A DNA stretch of 64,000 nucleotides, taken from NCBI GenBank assembly GCA_036362985.1, contig JAYGXS010000004.1, positions 14,931,583-14,995,582 on the forward strand, written 5' to 3'. How positions within the stretch are numbered: the first letter of the stretch is position 1; every line of letters starts with the position of its first letter. A program made the position numbers and the translations under genes. Positions 11,789 to 20,645 of the stretch are shown here, piece after piece. Source of the stretch: Ligula intestinalis (lineage: Eukaryota; Platyhelminthes; Cestoda; Diphyllobothriidea; Diphyllobothriidae). The notes below the pieces were generated by a model. The model worked only from the letters and a program-made list of their open reading frames with translations. It was not told the origin of the DNA and searched no databases.

Positions 11789-11936
11789 ATGCCCCCCATC
11801 AGTTCACAATCAAAAAAGAAACGTGGGCGGAATGAGAGTCATATGTACAAGGTTTGTGAAAAGAGACCACTGAGAAGTGAAAGTGACAGTGAAACGAATA
11901 AAAGTTGGGGAGAATGTGAGGAACAGCCACATCCAG
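11789..11936 (+). CDS. Macrodomain gene, tentative first coding exon
   Basis: The frame starts with ATG at 11789 after an in-frame stop at 11768-11770. It encodes a basic, charged N-terminus with a KKKRGR tract that could act as a nuclear signal. The donor AG|GTGCAC at 11937 leaves one base, exactly the phase needed by exon 2, and the junction reads [10 protein letters not shown]. An alternative donor at 11915 gives the wrong phase. N-termini of MACROD proteins are not conserved, so homology cannot confirm this exon. It could instead be non-coding, with another start further upstream. Confidence 0.4.
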
Positions 11937-14900
11937 GTGCACTGAACAATCACTCTGATGTTGGTTTCTCAGGATGAACCGCATCAGCATTGAAATAACC
12001 ACTAGTGGCAGCTAGCAGAATCCCAACGCCCATTAAATTGAATAAAAACGGAGTCTTATACTTGCGCGCTATTCGCGGTAATGGACAGCTGTCAAAAGCT
12101 GCCTCCGTATCCTAGCCTTCAGCATCTTAACGCTTAATGACTGAATGGGATAAAGAACTGCTCTGAAGTCTTCTCCTACCCTACCATACCAATCTCACTC
12201 TTACACCCTTAGACGCTCAAAACACCGCGTTCTGAACGCACACTAACCTACGCCGACAGCGACAGATCCACCGAGTGTGCATCGTGTTGATAAGTAGAAT
12301 CTTTCGACGAGTAAACCTTAAGCAGTGTAAGCAGAAGCCCCGTTGACAATTATCAGAAAAACACGATTTTTGACTTTTAGGTGGTTCGGCATCCCAGAGC
12401 AAACCAGGATTGGTACAACGACTCAGTCTCATACAAAAGGACATAACCAAGTTGCAGGTGGATGCAATTGTGAACGCGGCTAATGAAAGTTTACTCGGTG
12501 GTGGTGGCGTTGATGGCTGCATTCATCGAGCTGCCGGTTCGGGACTATTGGCTGAGTGCAGAACTTTACATGGATGCTCCGCCGGAGATGCAGTAATCAC
12601 CAAGGGCTACAAACTACCGGCTTCTCGTTAGTACTGATTTTACATTGCTTAACAGTATTCATTTCACTTGTTACTTGTCGCGCCTGTGACCGAGGGCAAC
12701 TTGACATCCTCCTATAGGATGCATACTGCAGTTTCCCCGGACTGTTGGGTTTTACTTGATGACAAGTCACTGATCACTCACCAGTAGTGCTTTTAGGAAT
12801 TGCCGGCCACGGCTTTAGCGATTTCTTGGTCTGAGAAATGTCAACTAGCGAAGGAGACCTTAACTGCGATCGCTGTTATCAAACTCAGAGCCGTCAGTTT
12901 GAGGTTGGGTACGATTTGTTGCTTTGTTTGAATCGTATTCCCTCGATTTTCTTTCGATGTATTTAAAACATGTATCTGATTCACCAGTGCTATAGCCTTT
13001 AAGTGGTGGTCAGAAGTAAATACAAACGTTTTGTCTCTGAATTCAGTGAGCTCCACTGTGAACATCAGAATCTAGAGACTCTGACAGTCTAGGCTAACAG
13101 TTTCTATGTTTCACTTCTTCTGAATGCACCCAGTGGCACCCAGTGGCACCCAGTGGCACATCTGATTTTTACCCCGCGAGAAAAGGTTGGTCATCACTTT
13201 ACCCGGTGCTCCCTGAACGGGCCGCCTGGTAGATGCACTGGACCAACACAGGGTCTTAATCAGGGCACCGCAAGCGTTCTTCGGGCTGCGCTCCTGCGCT
13301 ATATTGGTATGCCTAGGTGCAGGCCCACACCGCGTCAGCCGTCTGCACCTCATCTCTGGTCGATCAATGCACGATATCCGTAGCGTCCGGCTCCGCGTCC
13401 GGCCTTATTGACTCTGTCATTACATCGGGCTTGAGCGGATGAGGGAATAGAGACTGCATTAGACGCAGTGCAAGCCGACTATAATTTAAAACTAACTGAC
13501 GTGAAAGTGCCTGCGTTTGCCTTCAGCCTGGATACCGTCGAATGAAAATTTGCCGACCTTCTTATCTAAAAAGTCGTGAATTAAAGCACATGCTCTTTGA
13601 AAGCATACTGAAAAAGCCGAGGAAGACTAGAATGACCATTTTCGACTTATTAGCTGCTAGCCAGGCCTAAATACCCTGTGGTTTGGTATTCATTCAGTAT
13701 TTCTTCTACGTACTTGTCGCTACCCCATCGTTCGCGGCGACTCTGGTCAAAGCTCCAAAGCAAAACGAAAAAGCCGCAGCTTATTTGTAGAAGCAGTACT
13801 TTTATGTGACAATGCTTATTCACTGTAACAGACCATAAAAAGCCGCTAACGTTCCAGGACCCTGAAAACACTACTGTATGTCTACTCGCCTTTCTGGTAA
13901 TATGAAAAGCGGGATTTTGCACGTTGTCCAACCATTCTCCTACCTACATGGTTATAAAAGTAAGGCATCCCAATACCTTCTTCACCAAAAATCAAAGTAG
14001 TCACGTTGGCTTTCTTTTGCCGTTATAGACGTCATTCACACAGTTGGTCCTCGCAACAAGGACGCTAATGTTCTCAAGAGCTGCTATGAGAATTCCCTTG
14101 CCTTGTGCGCAAAATATGGACTCAAGTCAGTTGCCTTCCCTTGCATCGCCACGGGAATATTTGGTAAGGAATTCTGTACTGGCTTTAAACTGTCAATAGC
14201 CTTTACTTTTGCTGCTTCCGAGTTTTACGAATTTTTTCCCGTGCCTTTTGACTGTAATTGGAGGCTTTTTAGTCAAGTATTTGAGGCGTAGTCGCGTTTA
14301 CTAACTCGAGAAGAGTGTCGTTTGAGAAGTTGGTCGTTAGAAAGTCGATTTTTACTACGACCAAAAAGCATGAATCAGTGCTCTCACCTTTTAGGTTTTC
14401 CAAACAGGGCGGCCGCAGACATCGCCATTCAAACTTCTTGTTCATACTTGGAATCTCATCCTGAGGTGAGTCATTCTGTGCGCCTCTCTCTCTCTCCTCC
14501 TACTTCAATTTCATTACCCTCCATATGCCGATATCTTCTCTCCGGCGGCGAACGAAGGTATTCATCTGGCAAAATTATGAAAACTACGGCTTCGGTGAGA
14601 TTCGAACCTACGACCGCAAGATAGTTCGGGCTCAGATGTTAAGAGCGTTGACTGTTGTGGTGTTGCTGCCTTGGTGTTCGAACCGCACCAATTCCGCCAA
14701 GGTTTTCATAATTGCGTCCGGTGAAGCATTCAGATTATTGATTTGAATAGTCGATTTGGAAAACCTATGTTTTCAGCAACTCTTCATCAATTCAATACAT
14801 TTGCAGTCATAATGAAAATTGTACAGTTAAACAGGGTTAACAAGTGTACGCTGATTACAGCCCATCGTTTTCACGCCGCCCGCATGGCGAGATCGGCGTG

Positions 14901-17900
14901 TAAGGGTCTTTGTGCTGGGGAATGGGAGGAAATGGGGCTAGATTGTGGGCATTGGTACGTGGAGTGATAGGTACTGTCATTTGGACGGGGCGAGCGACTG
15001 TCGCTAAGAGGTGGGGGCGATCTGAAATTTGTTTGGAATTATAGGTGCATTCAAAATAAGTTAATCACAGATTTAATCCAACTTAGCTATTAATTTCGGA
15101 GGAAAAGCAACAATTTAAAAACCGGAATATCTACCAGAAGGTACTCAAAAAACGTTCAACGACCCATTTATGAGTCGAACTACTCGCAGCTGTCACACAG
15201 CGGCAGAAAATGGGCGAAACGTGTGCGTCTGGGCATTTATCTGGTACCTGTGGGATATCTTGCGACCGGGAAATCATCGTACTCAAGTATTAGTATTAGT
15301 ATTAGTATTTATTGTTTGGTGTTTATTGTATTAGTATTTATTGTATAATGTATATTGTATAGTATTTATTGTTTATTGTTTGTTTAGTGTTTATTGTTTA
15401 AAACTACTGAAATGACGTGACTTCGAAGGCCAGCGCCCTGATGTGACTGAAATATCAGTTGACCCAATTGTGGAAAACTCGCGGCCCAGTGGGAGTCGAA
15501 CCCACACAGCAAGGAAGGATTCCATACGAACAGAAGGTTGGGCAGGTAAATTGACTTAATTAACGGCTCACGGTGAGCCTCGTAGCTCAACGGTAAAGCG
15601 TTGGCTGCTCAAGAGTCTTCCCTGCTGTGTGGGTTCGACATCAACCGACGCTGCACATTTTTCACAATTGAATCAACTTAAATTTATCAAAACTGCCAAA
15701 CCCCTAATGTTTGAAATATCTGGAGGCCAGGCTGCGGGCTGTTCAATGGTACACTTCTACCCAAGTAATTATTTCTAATTCAGAATTTCACAACGTGCAT
15801 CACCTACTTAAACTAGGACACAGCACTCGCTGTGAAAACGTTACAAGGATATCCCAGGCCATCCAAGAAAGTGGTTTCGACACATTCTTCGTTGTCAGCC
15901 TCACGAGCTCAGTGTTACTGTTCTCGACCCGACAGTCTAACTTAATCGGAGACATAGAAGAGGAGTTTGCCAATAGTAGAGAATATGGGAGTTCCAGGAA
16001 GCAGTTCGGAAGAAGGAGACGCGATCACTGAAACAACAGTTATATATTATATCATAGGTGAGTATAACATAGTCATGGTCATGCACAGATGGGATGGAGA
16101 AACAACAGTTATATATTATATCATAGGTGAGTATAACATAGTCATGGTCATGCACAGATGGGATGGAGAAATGCACAGATTGCACGGTATTTATATTTCA
16201 TAGTGGTCATCCGCGTGTGTGATGATTGTTTACTTCTGTACCCACCGCTTGGGTCTTAATTGATGCGGTAATGGCTTGAAACTTCGCTTTCGACTCACTA
16301 CTTGCCACAATTGCCTTGCCAGTGTCGGATGCGGGCCTGGTAATTGCGTGACAGTTCTAAATGCTCTCACGCGCATGTTAAAATTTGTACATGTATATAT
16401 GTTCTTCACTGTTTTGTAGTGACATATTTTATGTTGGATATTTCATGCATACTGTTTTCAACAGGGTCTTCAAAGGCATTGCCTACTACCCTAAGTATTC
16501 TGAACTATACTGAACTATTTATGCGCGCTGTCGTCAGATTTTTTACTGCGCCCAGTCCTTCCCATGTGACTGATTCTCTTGCTTAGGAAACTTCTCAGTA
16601 CACCGTCTGGGAACGCCAAGACGTTGCGATTGTTAATGGACTGGGGGCCTGAGAACCTTGACTCGAGCAGCTCGCAGCTCACGTGGTTGTCACCTCTTGC
16701 GAGGATTTCGGCCTCGTTAAACTTGAAAATATGGCCGGGTCCTGTCGAGTGAGCTGCAACCTGGGAGTTGGCGTTTTTCTCACCGTCGCTGAATGCTCGG
16801 CCATTCGCTTTCTGAGTAATCTTCCGGTTTCTCCGACATAGTTGCTTTGTCCACAACTGCACCAGATCCGGTAAACGACTCCAGCTGTTTCCTGCCGTGG
16901 CAGTGGGTCTTTCAGTCTCATGACCCGGCGCCTGATGATTGCTTCTGGCCTGTGCGCAACTTCTATTCCAAGTGGGGTGAGTAGGCGGCGGACTGCTTGC
17001 GATACATTCTTCACGTACGGATGAGGTCACCAAACGTTTGGGCCACTTTGGCTGAGGAGGAGGAGGAGGTCAGCTTGACTCAGGCGGTCAGGACATGGGG
17101 ATAATTATTGGACCTTCGGTATTCGGTCACCAGTGTTGGCAAAGGGAATGAATTGAACTGTCCAGGTCTGCTGCCACGGATCATTGCGCGTGGCGAAGTA
17201 CTTTTCGGGATATAATCGAGGTCCGCTTTATCAGTCATGCTGGCAGCCATAACAAGTGTGTGTTTGACCATCGATTACGATGAGGTCCACCAAGTACACC
17301 AACAGGTTGGTACAGAAGATGACAGTATCAAGGGGTTAGTTTATAGTGATAGCGGACTTAGTTAGCACCAACCGCACTCCTTACCTTCGCCCGGGTTCAA
17401 GAAGACCAAATGGGACCCGGCGTTAGCTGCTTTCTCCAATGCAAGCCAGAAACACCGCCTAACTTAGTGTTGAGTAACGGTGGACTTTGCGTGGCTACTA
17501 TCGCACTTCCTACCCTCACTCGCCTTCTGTAGGTGTCAAAGACCTGCTCAATAAGCCCGAGATGGATCCGGTTCCTCCTAGTAGCTAGCAATGTAGCTGC
17601 TCGTTAGTGGTACTGGTACTAATACTGATGCTACCATTTGTCAGAGGTGGCGCAAATTAAAGCCATCGCTGGGGCCCATAACCCCTTGGGCTCAACAAGG
17701 AACCTGAATCTGGGCTTAAATTTATTTTGCGTTAAATTACCAAATTTGTTGTGATGTCCGGGCCTGACAGACCAATGTGTGCAGGAGTCATAGTCTCCTT
17801 TTTTGTGACCTTTCTAACGATTATTAATTTCGATACAGTTGAATTTTTGATCTTTGTGCTTCCCACCGCTACTTCAACTGTTGTCTGAAAAAATCAGATT

Positions 17901-18046
17901 GCATGTCCCTCTGCATTTTACGGTGCAGGAATAGTCACGATTTGTTTTCTCTTCTCTTACAGATGGAAAGAATAATCTTCTGCTGTTTTCTCGATGAGGA
18001 TTTTCAGCACTACAAGGAGCTCCTTTCCCAACGGTTTAACGTGTAG
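11789..18046 (+). CDS. MACROD-type macrodomain hydrolase, spliced gene
   Basis: Macrodomains of the MACROD1/MACROD2 class bind ADP-ribose, deacetylate O-acetyl-ADP-ribose and remove mono-ADP-ribose from acidic residues. The spliced product from exon 2 on is about 178 residues and covers a whole macrodomain: [20 protein letters not shown], then [30 protein letters not shown], and a C-terminal [12 protein letters not shown]. All four strongly supported exons have GT..AG borders, and phases match at every junction. With the tentative first exon (11789-11936) the protein would be about 227 residues, close to short MACROD proteins. MACROD1 and MACROD2 cannot be distinguished here. The gene spans over 6 kb because introns hold repeats and a PLE fragment. 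I see no frameshift or stop in the supported exons, so it is probably functional. Confidence 0.88.
12381..12626 (+). CDS. Macrodomain gene, exon with the ADP-ribose-binding Asn and Asp
   Basis: The acceptor TTTTAG ends at 12380 and the donor C|GTTAGT starts at 12627. The exon encodes [20 protein letters not shown] followed by [21 protein letters not shown] and ends KGYKLPAS plus one base. It holds the NAAN motif and the GGGGVDG loop, whose Asn and Asp are the catalytic and substrate-orienting residues in MACROD proteins. The downstream stop in the raw frame (12629) lies in the intron. The codon at 12410 is Leu, not a start; the frame continues upstream to the acceptor. Confidence 0.92.
12627..14028 (+). 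other. Intron of the macrodomain gene
   Basis: This intron starts GTTAGT and ends TTATAG. It contains a triplicated 10-bp repeat and a locally GC-rich stretch (about 13150-13420), with no recognised coding sequence. Confidence 0.8.
13127..13156 (+). repeat. Three tandem copies of CACCCAGTGG
   Basis: A perfect 10-bp unit is repeated three times, followed by a partial fourth (CACA). It lies in an intron. It is too short to be called a satellite. Confidence 0.9.
14029..14163 (+). CDS. Macrodomain gene, exon with VIHTVGP and the GIFG loop
   Basis: The acceptor TTATAG ends at 14028 and the donor G|GTAAGG starts at 14164. Joined to the previous exon it reads [14 protein letters not shown], then [19 protein letters not shown] and [12 protein letters not shown]. 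The first motif is the central strand of the macrodomain. The last is the loop that contacts the distal ribose and phosphates. It is shorter between VIHTVGP and the helix than human MACROD1, which has an insertion there. Phase in and out matches both neighbours. Confidence 0.93.
14395..14465 (+). CDS. Macrodomain gene, short exon after the GIFG loop
   Basis: The acceptor TTTTAG ends at 14394 and the donor GAG|GTGAGT starts at 14466. It completes the Gly of the GIFG loop and encodes [20 protein letters not shown] plus HPE, the helix that follows the loop in all macrodomains of this class (YP or FP, then N). It leaves phase 0, which fits the last exon. At 71 bases it is easily missed by automated prediction. 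Confidence 0.9.
14597..14850 (+). repeat. tRNA-derived repeat with a shared 3' module
   Basis: A + strand A-box-like GGCTCAGATGTTAAGAGCG (14629 on) and B-box-like GTGTTCGAACC (about 14675) are spaced like a pol III internal promoter. A separate - strand B box (GGTTCGAATCTC) lies at 14597-14608. Downstream, 14747-14850 matches 60317-60420 (GTCGATT, then TTTTCAGCAACTCTTCATCA, then a CAAGGTTAATAAGTG-like stretch here read as GGGTTAACAAGTG). Both copies follow a tRNA-like head on the + strand. Confidence 0.6.
15285..15400. repeat. AT-rich simple repeat
   Basis: Tandem short units of the types TATTAG and TTTATTG alternate irregularly over about 115 bases. It lies in an intron and has no coding content. 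Confidence 0.85.
15451..15683. repeat. Foldback pair of tRNA-like repeats
   Basis: The left arm (15451-about 15520, - strand) and right arm (about 15612-15683, + strand) are inverted copies of one sequence: a B box (GGGTTCGA-like, 15491-15503 and 15631-15642) followed by a tail ending TTCACAATTGAATCAAC. The right copy also has an A box (TAGCTCAACGGTAAAGCG, 15583-15600). The left copy has no A box. The same tail occurs at 19.1-19.7 kb and 27.0 kb. Confidence 0.7.
16030..16167. repeat. Exact 69-bp tandem duplication
   Basis: 16030-16098 is repeated without change as 16099-16167. The unit begins GAAACAACAG and ends GATGGGATGGA, and contains an ATATATTATATCATA core. A partial third start (GAAATGCACAGAT) follows. 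It lies in an intron of the macrodomain gene. The absence of mismatches indicates a recent event or an assembly duplication. Confidence 0.95.
16540..17080 (-). pseudogene. PLE-A: Penelope-like element, GIY-YIG endonuclease end
   Basis: PLEs are retroelements whose reverse transcriptase is followed by a GIY-YIG nuclease. On the - strand the sequence reads PQPKWPK, then, after a frame change, [32 protein letters not shown] and [20 protein letters not shown] followed by [10 protein letters not shown]. These are the connector and the GIY-YIG core, with YVG in place of YIG. Another frame change leads to [16 protein letters not shown], the typical C-terminal segment. The RT part is missing, so this is a fragment truncated at its 5' end. 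It sits antisense in the last intron of the macrodomain gene. Confidence 0.85.
17963..18046 (+). CDS. Macrodomain gene, last exon
   Basis: The acceptor TCTTACAG ends at 17962, preceded by a pyrimidine-rich tract. The exon encodes [20 protein letters not shown] and ends LSQRFNV with TAG at 18044-18046. This is the terminal strand and helix of the MACROD fold (RIIFCVF followed by a D..Y pattern in vertebrate members). The ATG at its start is internal, not a start codon. The exon is too short to be listed as an open frame by itself. Confidence 0.92.
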   Translation: MERIIFCCFLDEDFQHYKELLSQRFNV

Positions 18047-18126
18047 TCTGTCTGCTTGCAGCTCAACTTAGCCGGCCTTACTTGCTCCAGCACGTTTGCG
18101 TGCCTTTATTGTTTGATTATTCATTG

Positions 18127-18132
18127 AATAAA
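18127..18132 (+). promoter_or_regulatory. Polyadenylation signal of the macrodomain gene
   Basis: AATAAA lies 80 bases after the stop codon of the last exon, within an AT-rich 3' UTR, at the expected strand and distance. Confidence 0.7.
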
Positions 18133-19097
18133 TAAGCTTATTAATCTGGTGTCTCTGTGTTATTAATTTGAACGTAAATAGCTTCAGGAGCGTGATGAAT
18201 TGAGGAGTACCTGTGCGAATTAAGTATAGTAATGGCAACCGATTCAGTTTTCTGAGTTGAACTTTTCTGGATGATGCTTAGCAAGGACACGCTAGAGCAG
18301 CCAGTAGGTGTTAGTTGTTTTAGGTAAAATAAACCGGAAAATAAAGAATTGTTTCTCAGGTAGGAATTTAAAGCAAGCGTACACATCAGGATTTATTTGA
18401 ACAAGCAAATTTCGTAACAGTTTATCAACTGCTTCCTGCCTTTGCATATATTAGACAAAAAATGGAGCACACGGCAGTTCGAATTGACACAGAATCAATA
18501 TATAACAGTAAGGTCATTTAACAATGAGGCGAATAGTCAATAATGATGTGGCCTTTAAACTTGGGATGCATGGTCCTCCATTACAAAACACCTGTTAAAC
18601 AGTGGTCACTCTGCTGATCTCATTACATCTTTCCGAATTCTTGTTCGAGCACAAACAAATCCCGGCGACTCAGACAATGCTACCTTCACCTATGTTTAAG
18701 AATTTCCGACGGAATCCGAAACGTCAGGCAAATAGAACTCTTCTTCTCGTGATTGCATCATCATCTTTTGAACTGCTTCCTGGAACTCGCGTATTTACGT
18801 CTATTGGCAAGTGCTAATCCTAGTAATCGTATTTACTAAGACCAGCAGAGAGCATATTCTAGTAATAAATTACTATAATTGTATCAATAGCTGACATGCA
18901 TCCTATTTTTGCAACATGCATAACAGACGAGAATAGGAGCTTACGCGCCTCCTAAACTTAATCTTTTCTCATTTGTAAGACACCCGGCAAGCATTCACGT
19001 CCGATAGACAAGTAAGACTGACAAGCGAGTAGTGACAGGTAAATAGCCACCCGACGGGGATAAAACGACTGACAGCTAATTTGTCTCGTTGCTGAAG
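18133..19097. other. Downstream of the macrodomain gene, nothing recognised
   Basis: Short open frames on both strands show no motif. The composition is AT-rich. Confidence 0.5.
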
Positions 19098-19130
19098 TTT
19101 CGAGGAACCTGGTCTGCTCTTCATCTTCAG
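19098..19130 (-). other. Hammerhead-like core, possible PLE end
   Basis: On the - strand CTGAAGA (19124-19130) is followed by a possible imperfect stem and GAAAC (GAAA at 19098-19101). This is the same CTGANGA...GAAA pattern as at the outer ends of PLE-C and of the 48-kb palindrome. The stem between them has one mismatch in six pairs. It may be a leftover PLE end; no PLE coding sequence is next to it. Confidence 0.35.
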
Positions 19131-19189
19131 AGTATCAAGTTGGTTTGGCAGATTTGCTTAATTTGCGTTGACCCAAGCGTGAAAAACTA

Positions 19190-19270
19190 GGCGTTTGGCG
19201 GGATTTGAACCCACGCATCAGAGAAAGCCTTTGCCGGAGGCTAATGCTCTACCGCTAAGCTAAAAACGCC
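19190..19270 (-). repeat. tRNA-like sequence, left foldback arm
   Basis: Read on the - strand it starts GGCGTTTTTAGCTTAGCGG, has an A box, and ends with a B box (GGGTTCAAATCCC) and AAACGCC. It is nearly the same as the + copy at 19568. The 81-nt length and an anticodon loop of about nine bases argue for a SINE head, not a working tRNA. Confidence 0.7.
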
Positions 19271-19567
19271 CGCCTCACGCCATGCGTTTAATCACACTTT
19301 GATCGATATTACCCGCTCGAATTTTCGCTCATATGGAATCCACCAATACGGGAGCAAGTTGACTGCCCAAGCAGGATTTCCTAAGCAATCATCTAAAACC
19401 CACCAGAATGACTACTAGGCTGACTTAATTATGAAGTTGGTTTGGCAGATTTGCTTAATTTGACTGCTTGGGCAGTCAGCTTGCTCCCGTATTGGTGGAT
19501 TCCATATGAGCGAAAAGTTGAGCAGGTAATATCGATCCAAGTAGGATTAAAATCATGGCGTGAAGCG

Positions 19568-19648
19568 GGCGTTTGTAGCTTAGTGGTAGAGCATAAGCCC
19601 CCGGCAAAGGCTTTCTCTGATGCGCGGGTTCAAATCCCGCCAAACGCC
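19568..19648 (+). repeat. tRNA-like sequence, right foldback arm
   Basis: It has a perfect acceptor stem (GGCGTTTG with CAAACGCC), a D arm with TAGCTTAGTGGTAGAGC, and a perfect T arm (GCGGG TTCAAAT CCCGC). The anticodon arm AAGCC/GGCTT closes a loop of nine bases, and position 33 would not be T if a GGC anticodon is assumed. It is therefore better read as the pol III promoter of a SINE than as a tRNA gene. The tail TTTTTCACACTCGAGTCAAC follows. Confidence 0.7.
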
Positions 19649-20526
19649 TAGAATTTTTCACACTCGAGTCAACTCAAATTCAGAGTATTTGGTACCGAGG
19701 GTCGATTAGAATTTTAAATGATTGATGCCTGTGGAGCTTCATGGCTGCTGGCGCTACGCGTCCTCACCACGATGGAGCATGCTCGTAATGCTGCTTCTCC
19801 TTTGGTCGAGTTTGTCACGGGACTAACTACTCGGATTTCTGAAGTTAACTGTGATTTTCCTGTTCTGGTCTTTTTACATGTAATGATGCAGGGCTTTATA
19901 AGACGTAAGTGGGTCTAGATCTTTGTTGATAGAGCTGACATATGAATATCATGCCTCAAGTATGAATTGCTATGTTTTCAAGGAAACTCCGCCCAAGATG
20001 CTCGCCCTTAAATTTAAAAAATGTGGCCAGTCGCCCATGTGATTTGCAAACTGCGAATTTCGGGCTAGCTTACGTGTCGTTAGTTTGTGCTCACGTGGAT
20101 AATCGTGTAATTTTCATCCGCTTTCACCGCCGTAGTTGCAGTGGCAAATATCGTAAGATAATGGAGGACAACTGCCCAGGTTTCTGTAGGGGTCACTCTG
20201 TCCTTAGGTTAATAGACTTCAGGTGAAAACCTTCAGTTTTTAAGATTATCGTCCCGGGAAGTCTGATCCTTTATAAACGATTTTGTCATAAACCTAGGGA
20301 TTACAAGAACTTCCAATTGCATCTTCTTACCGAGCATGCTCTATCGGCCCAGGAAGAATATAATCTCTCAATTTTTGTCAATCAACTCATCAAAGGTGAC
20401 TCCATACACATGTTGCCACTTCGTGGCTCATTCGTTTCTTCTCAACTGATGCAGGTTTCGAACAGATTTAAATAATTCATTTGAACCAGTTATGACTCAA
20501 GTGGGATTAACCTCTTGGTTCTTCGT

Positions 20527-20645
20527 GGGGCCTCGTTACTCAGGTGGTAAGAGCATTCGCTGAACTAAAGCTCTTGCCATGGCTGTCGTGCGTTCGAATC
20601 TCTGTGAGGGTGCCGATCTTTTGAAAACTGGGTCAAATGAAATGA
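20527..20645 (+). repeat. tRNA-derived repeat
   Basis: It starts GGGGCCTCGTTACTCAGG with an A box, has a B box GCGTTCGAATCTC at 20590-20602, and ends with the family tail AAAACTGGGTCAAAT. It belongs to the same group as the 15.5- and 19.5-kb copies. Confidence 0.65.

Larger units (their letters stand above)
14466..17962 (+). other. Last intron of the macrodomain gene, filled with repeats
   Basis: This 3.5-kb intron starts GTGAGT and ends with a pyrimidine tract and CAG. It contains tRNA-like heads, an AT-rich simple repeat, a foldback repeat pair, an exact 69-bp tandem duplication and an antisense PLE fragment, listed separately. Confidence 0.85.
19137..19680. repeat. Foldback pair of tRNA-derived repeats with a 29-bp direct repeat
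   Basis: Inverted arms 19160-19374 and 19464-19680 each hold a tRNA-like head and a body with CATATGGAATCCACCAATAC (or its complement). An exact 29-bp direct repeat (19137-19165 and 19434-19462, starting AAGTTGGTTTGGCAG) precedes the left arm and lies in the spacer just before the right arm. The arrangement could come from a second insertion into a copy of the same family, or from a duplication. The structure can fold into a long hairpin. Confidence 0.85.

Noticed and set aside
12217..12522. - strand frame over the macrodomain exon
   Set aside because: It is the shadow of the conserved + strand exon.
16030..16167. CRISPR-like repeat
   Set aside because: It is a plain head-to-tail duplication without spacers, in a eukaryotic intron.
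19568..19648. Functional tRNA gene
   Set aside because: The acceptor and T arms are perfect, but the anticodon loop is about nine bases, T33 is missing, and the sequence is part of a repeat with a common tail.
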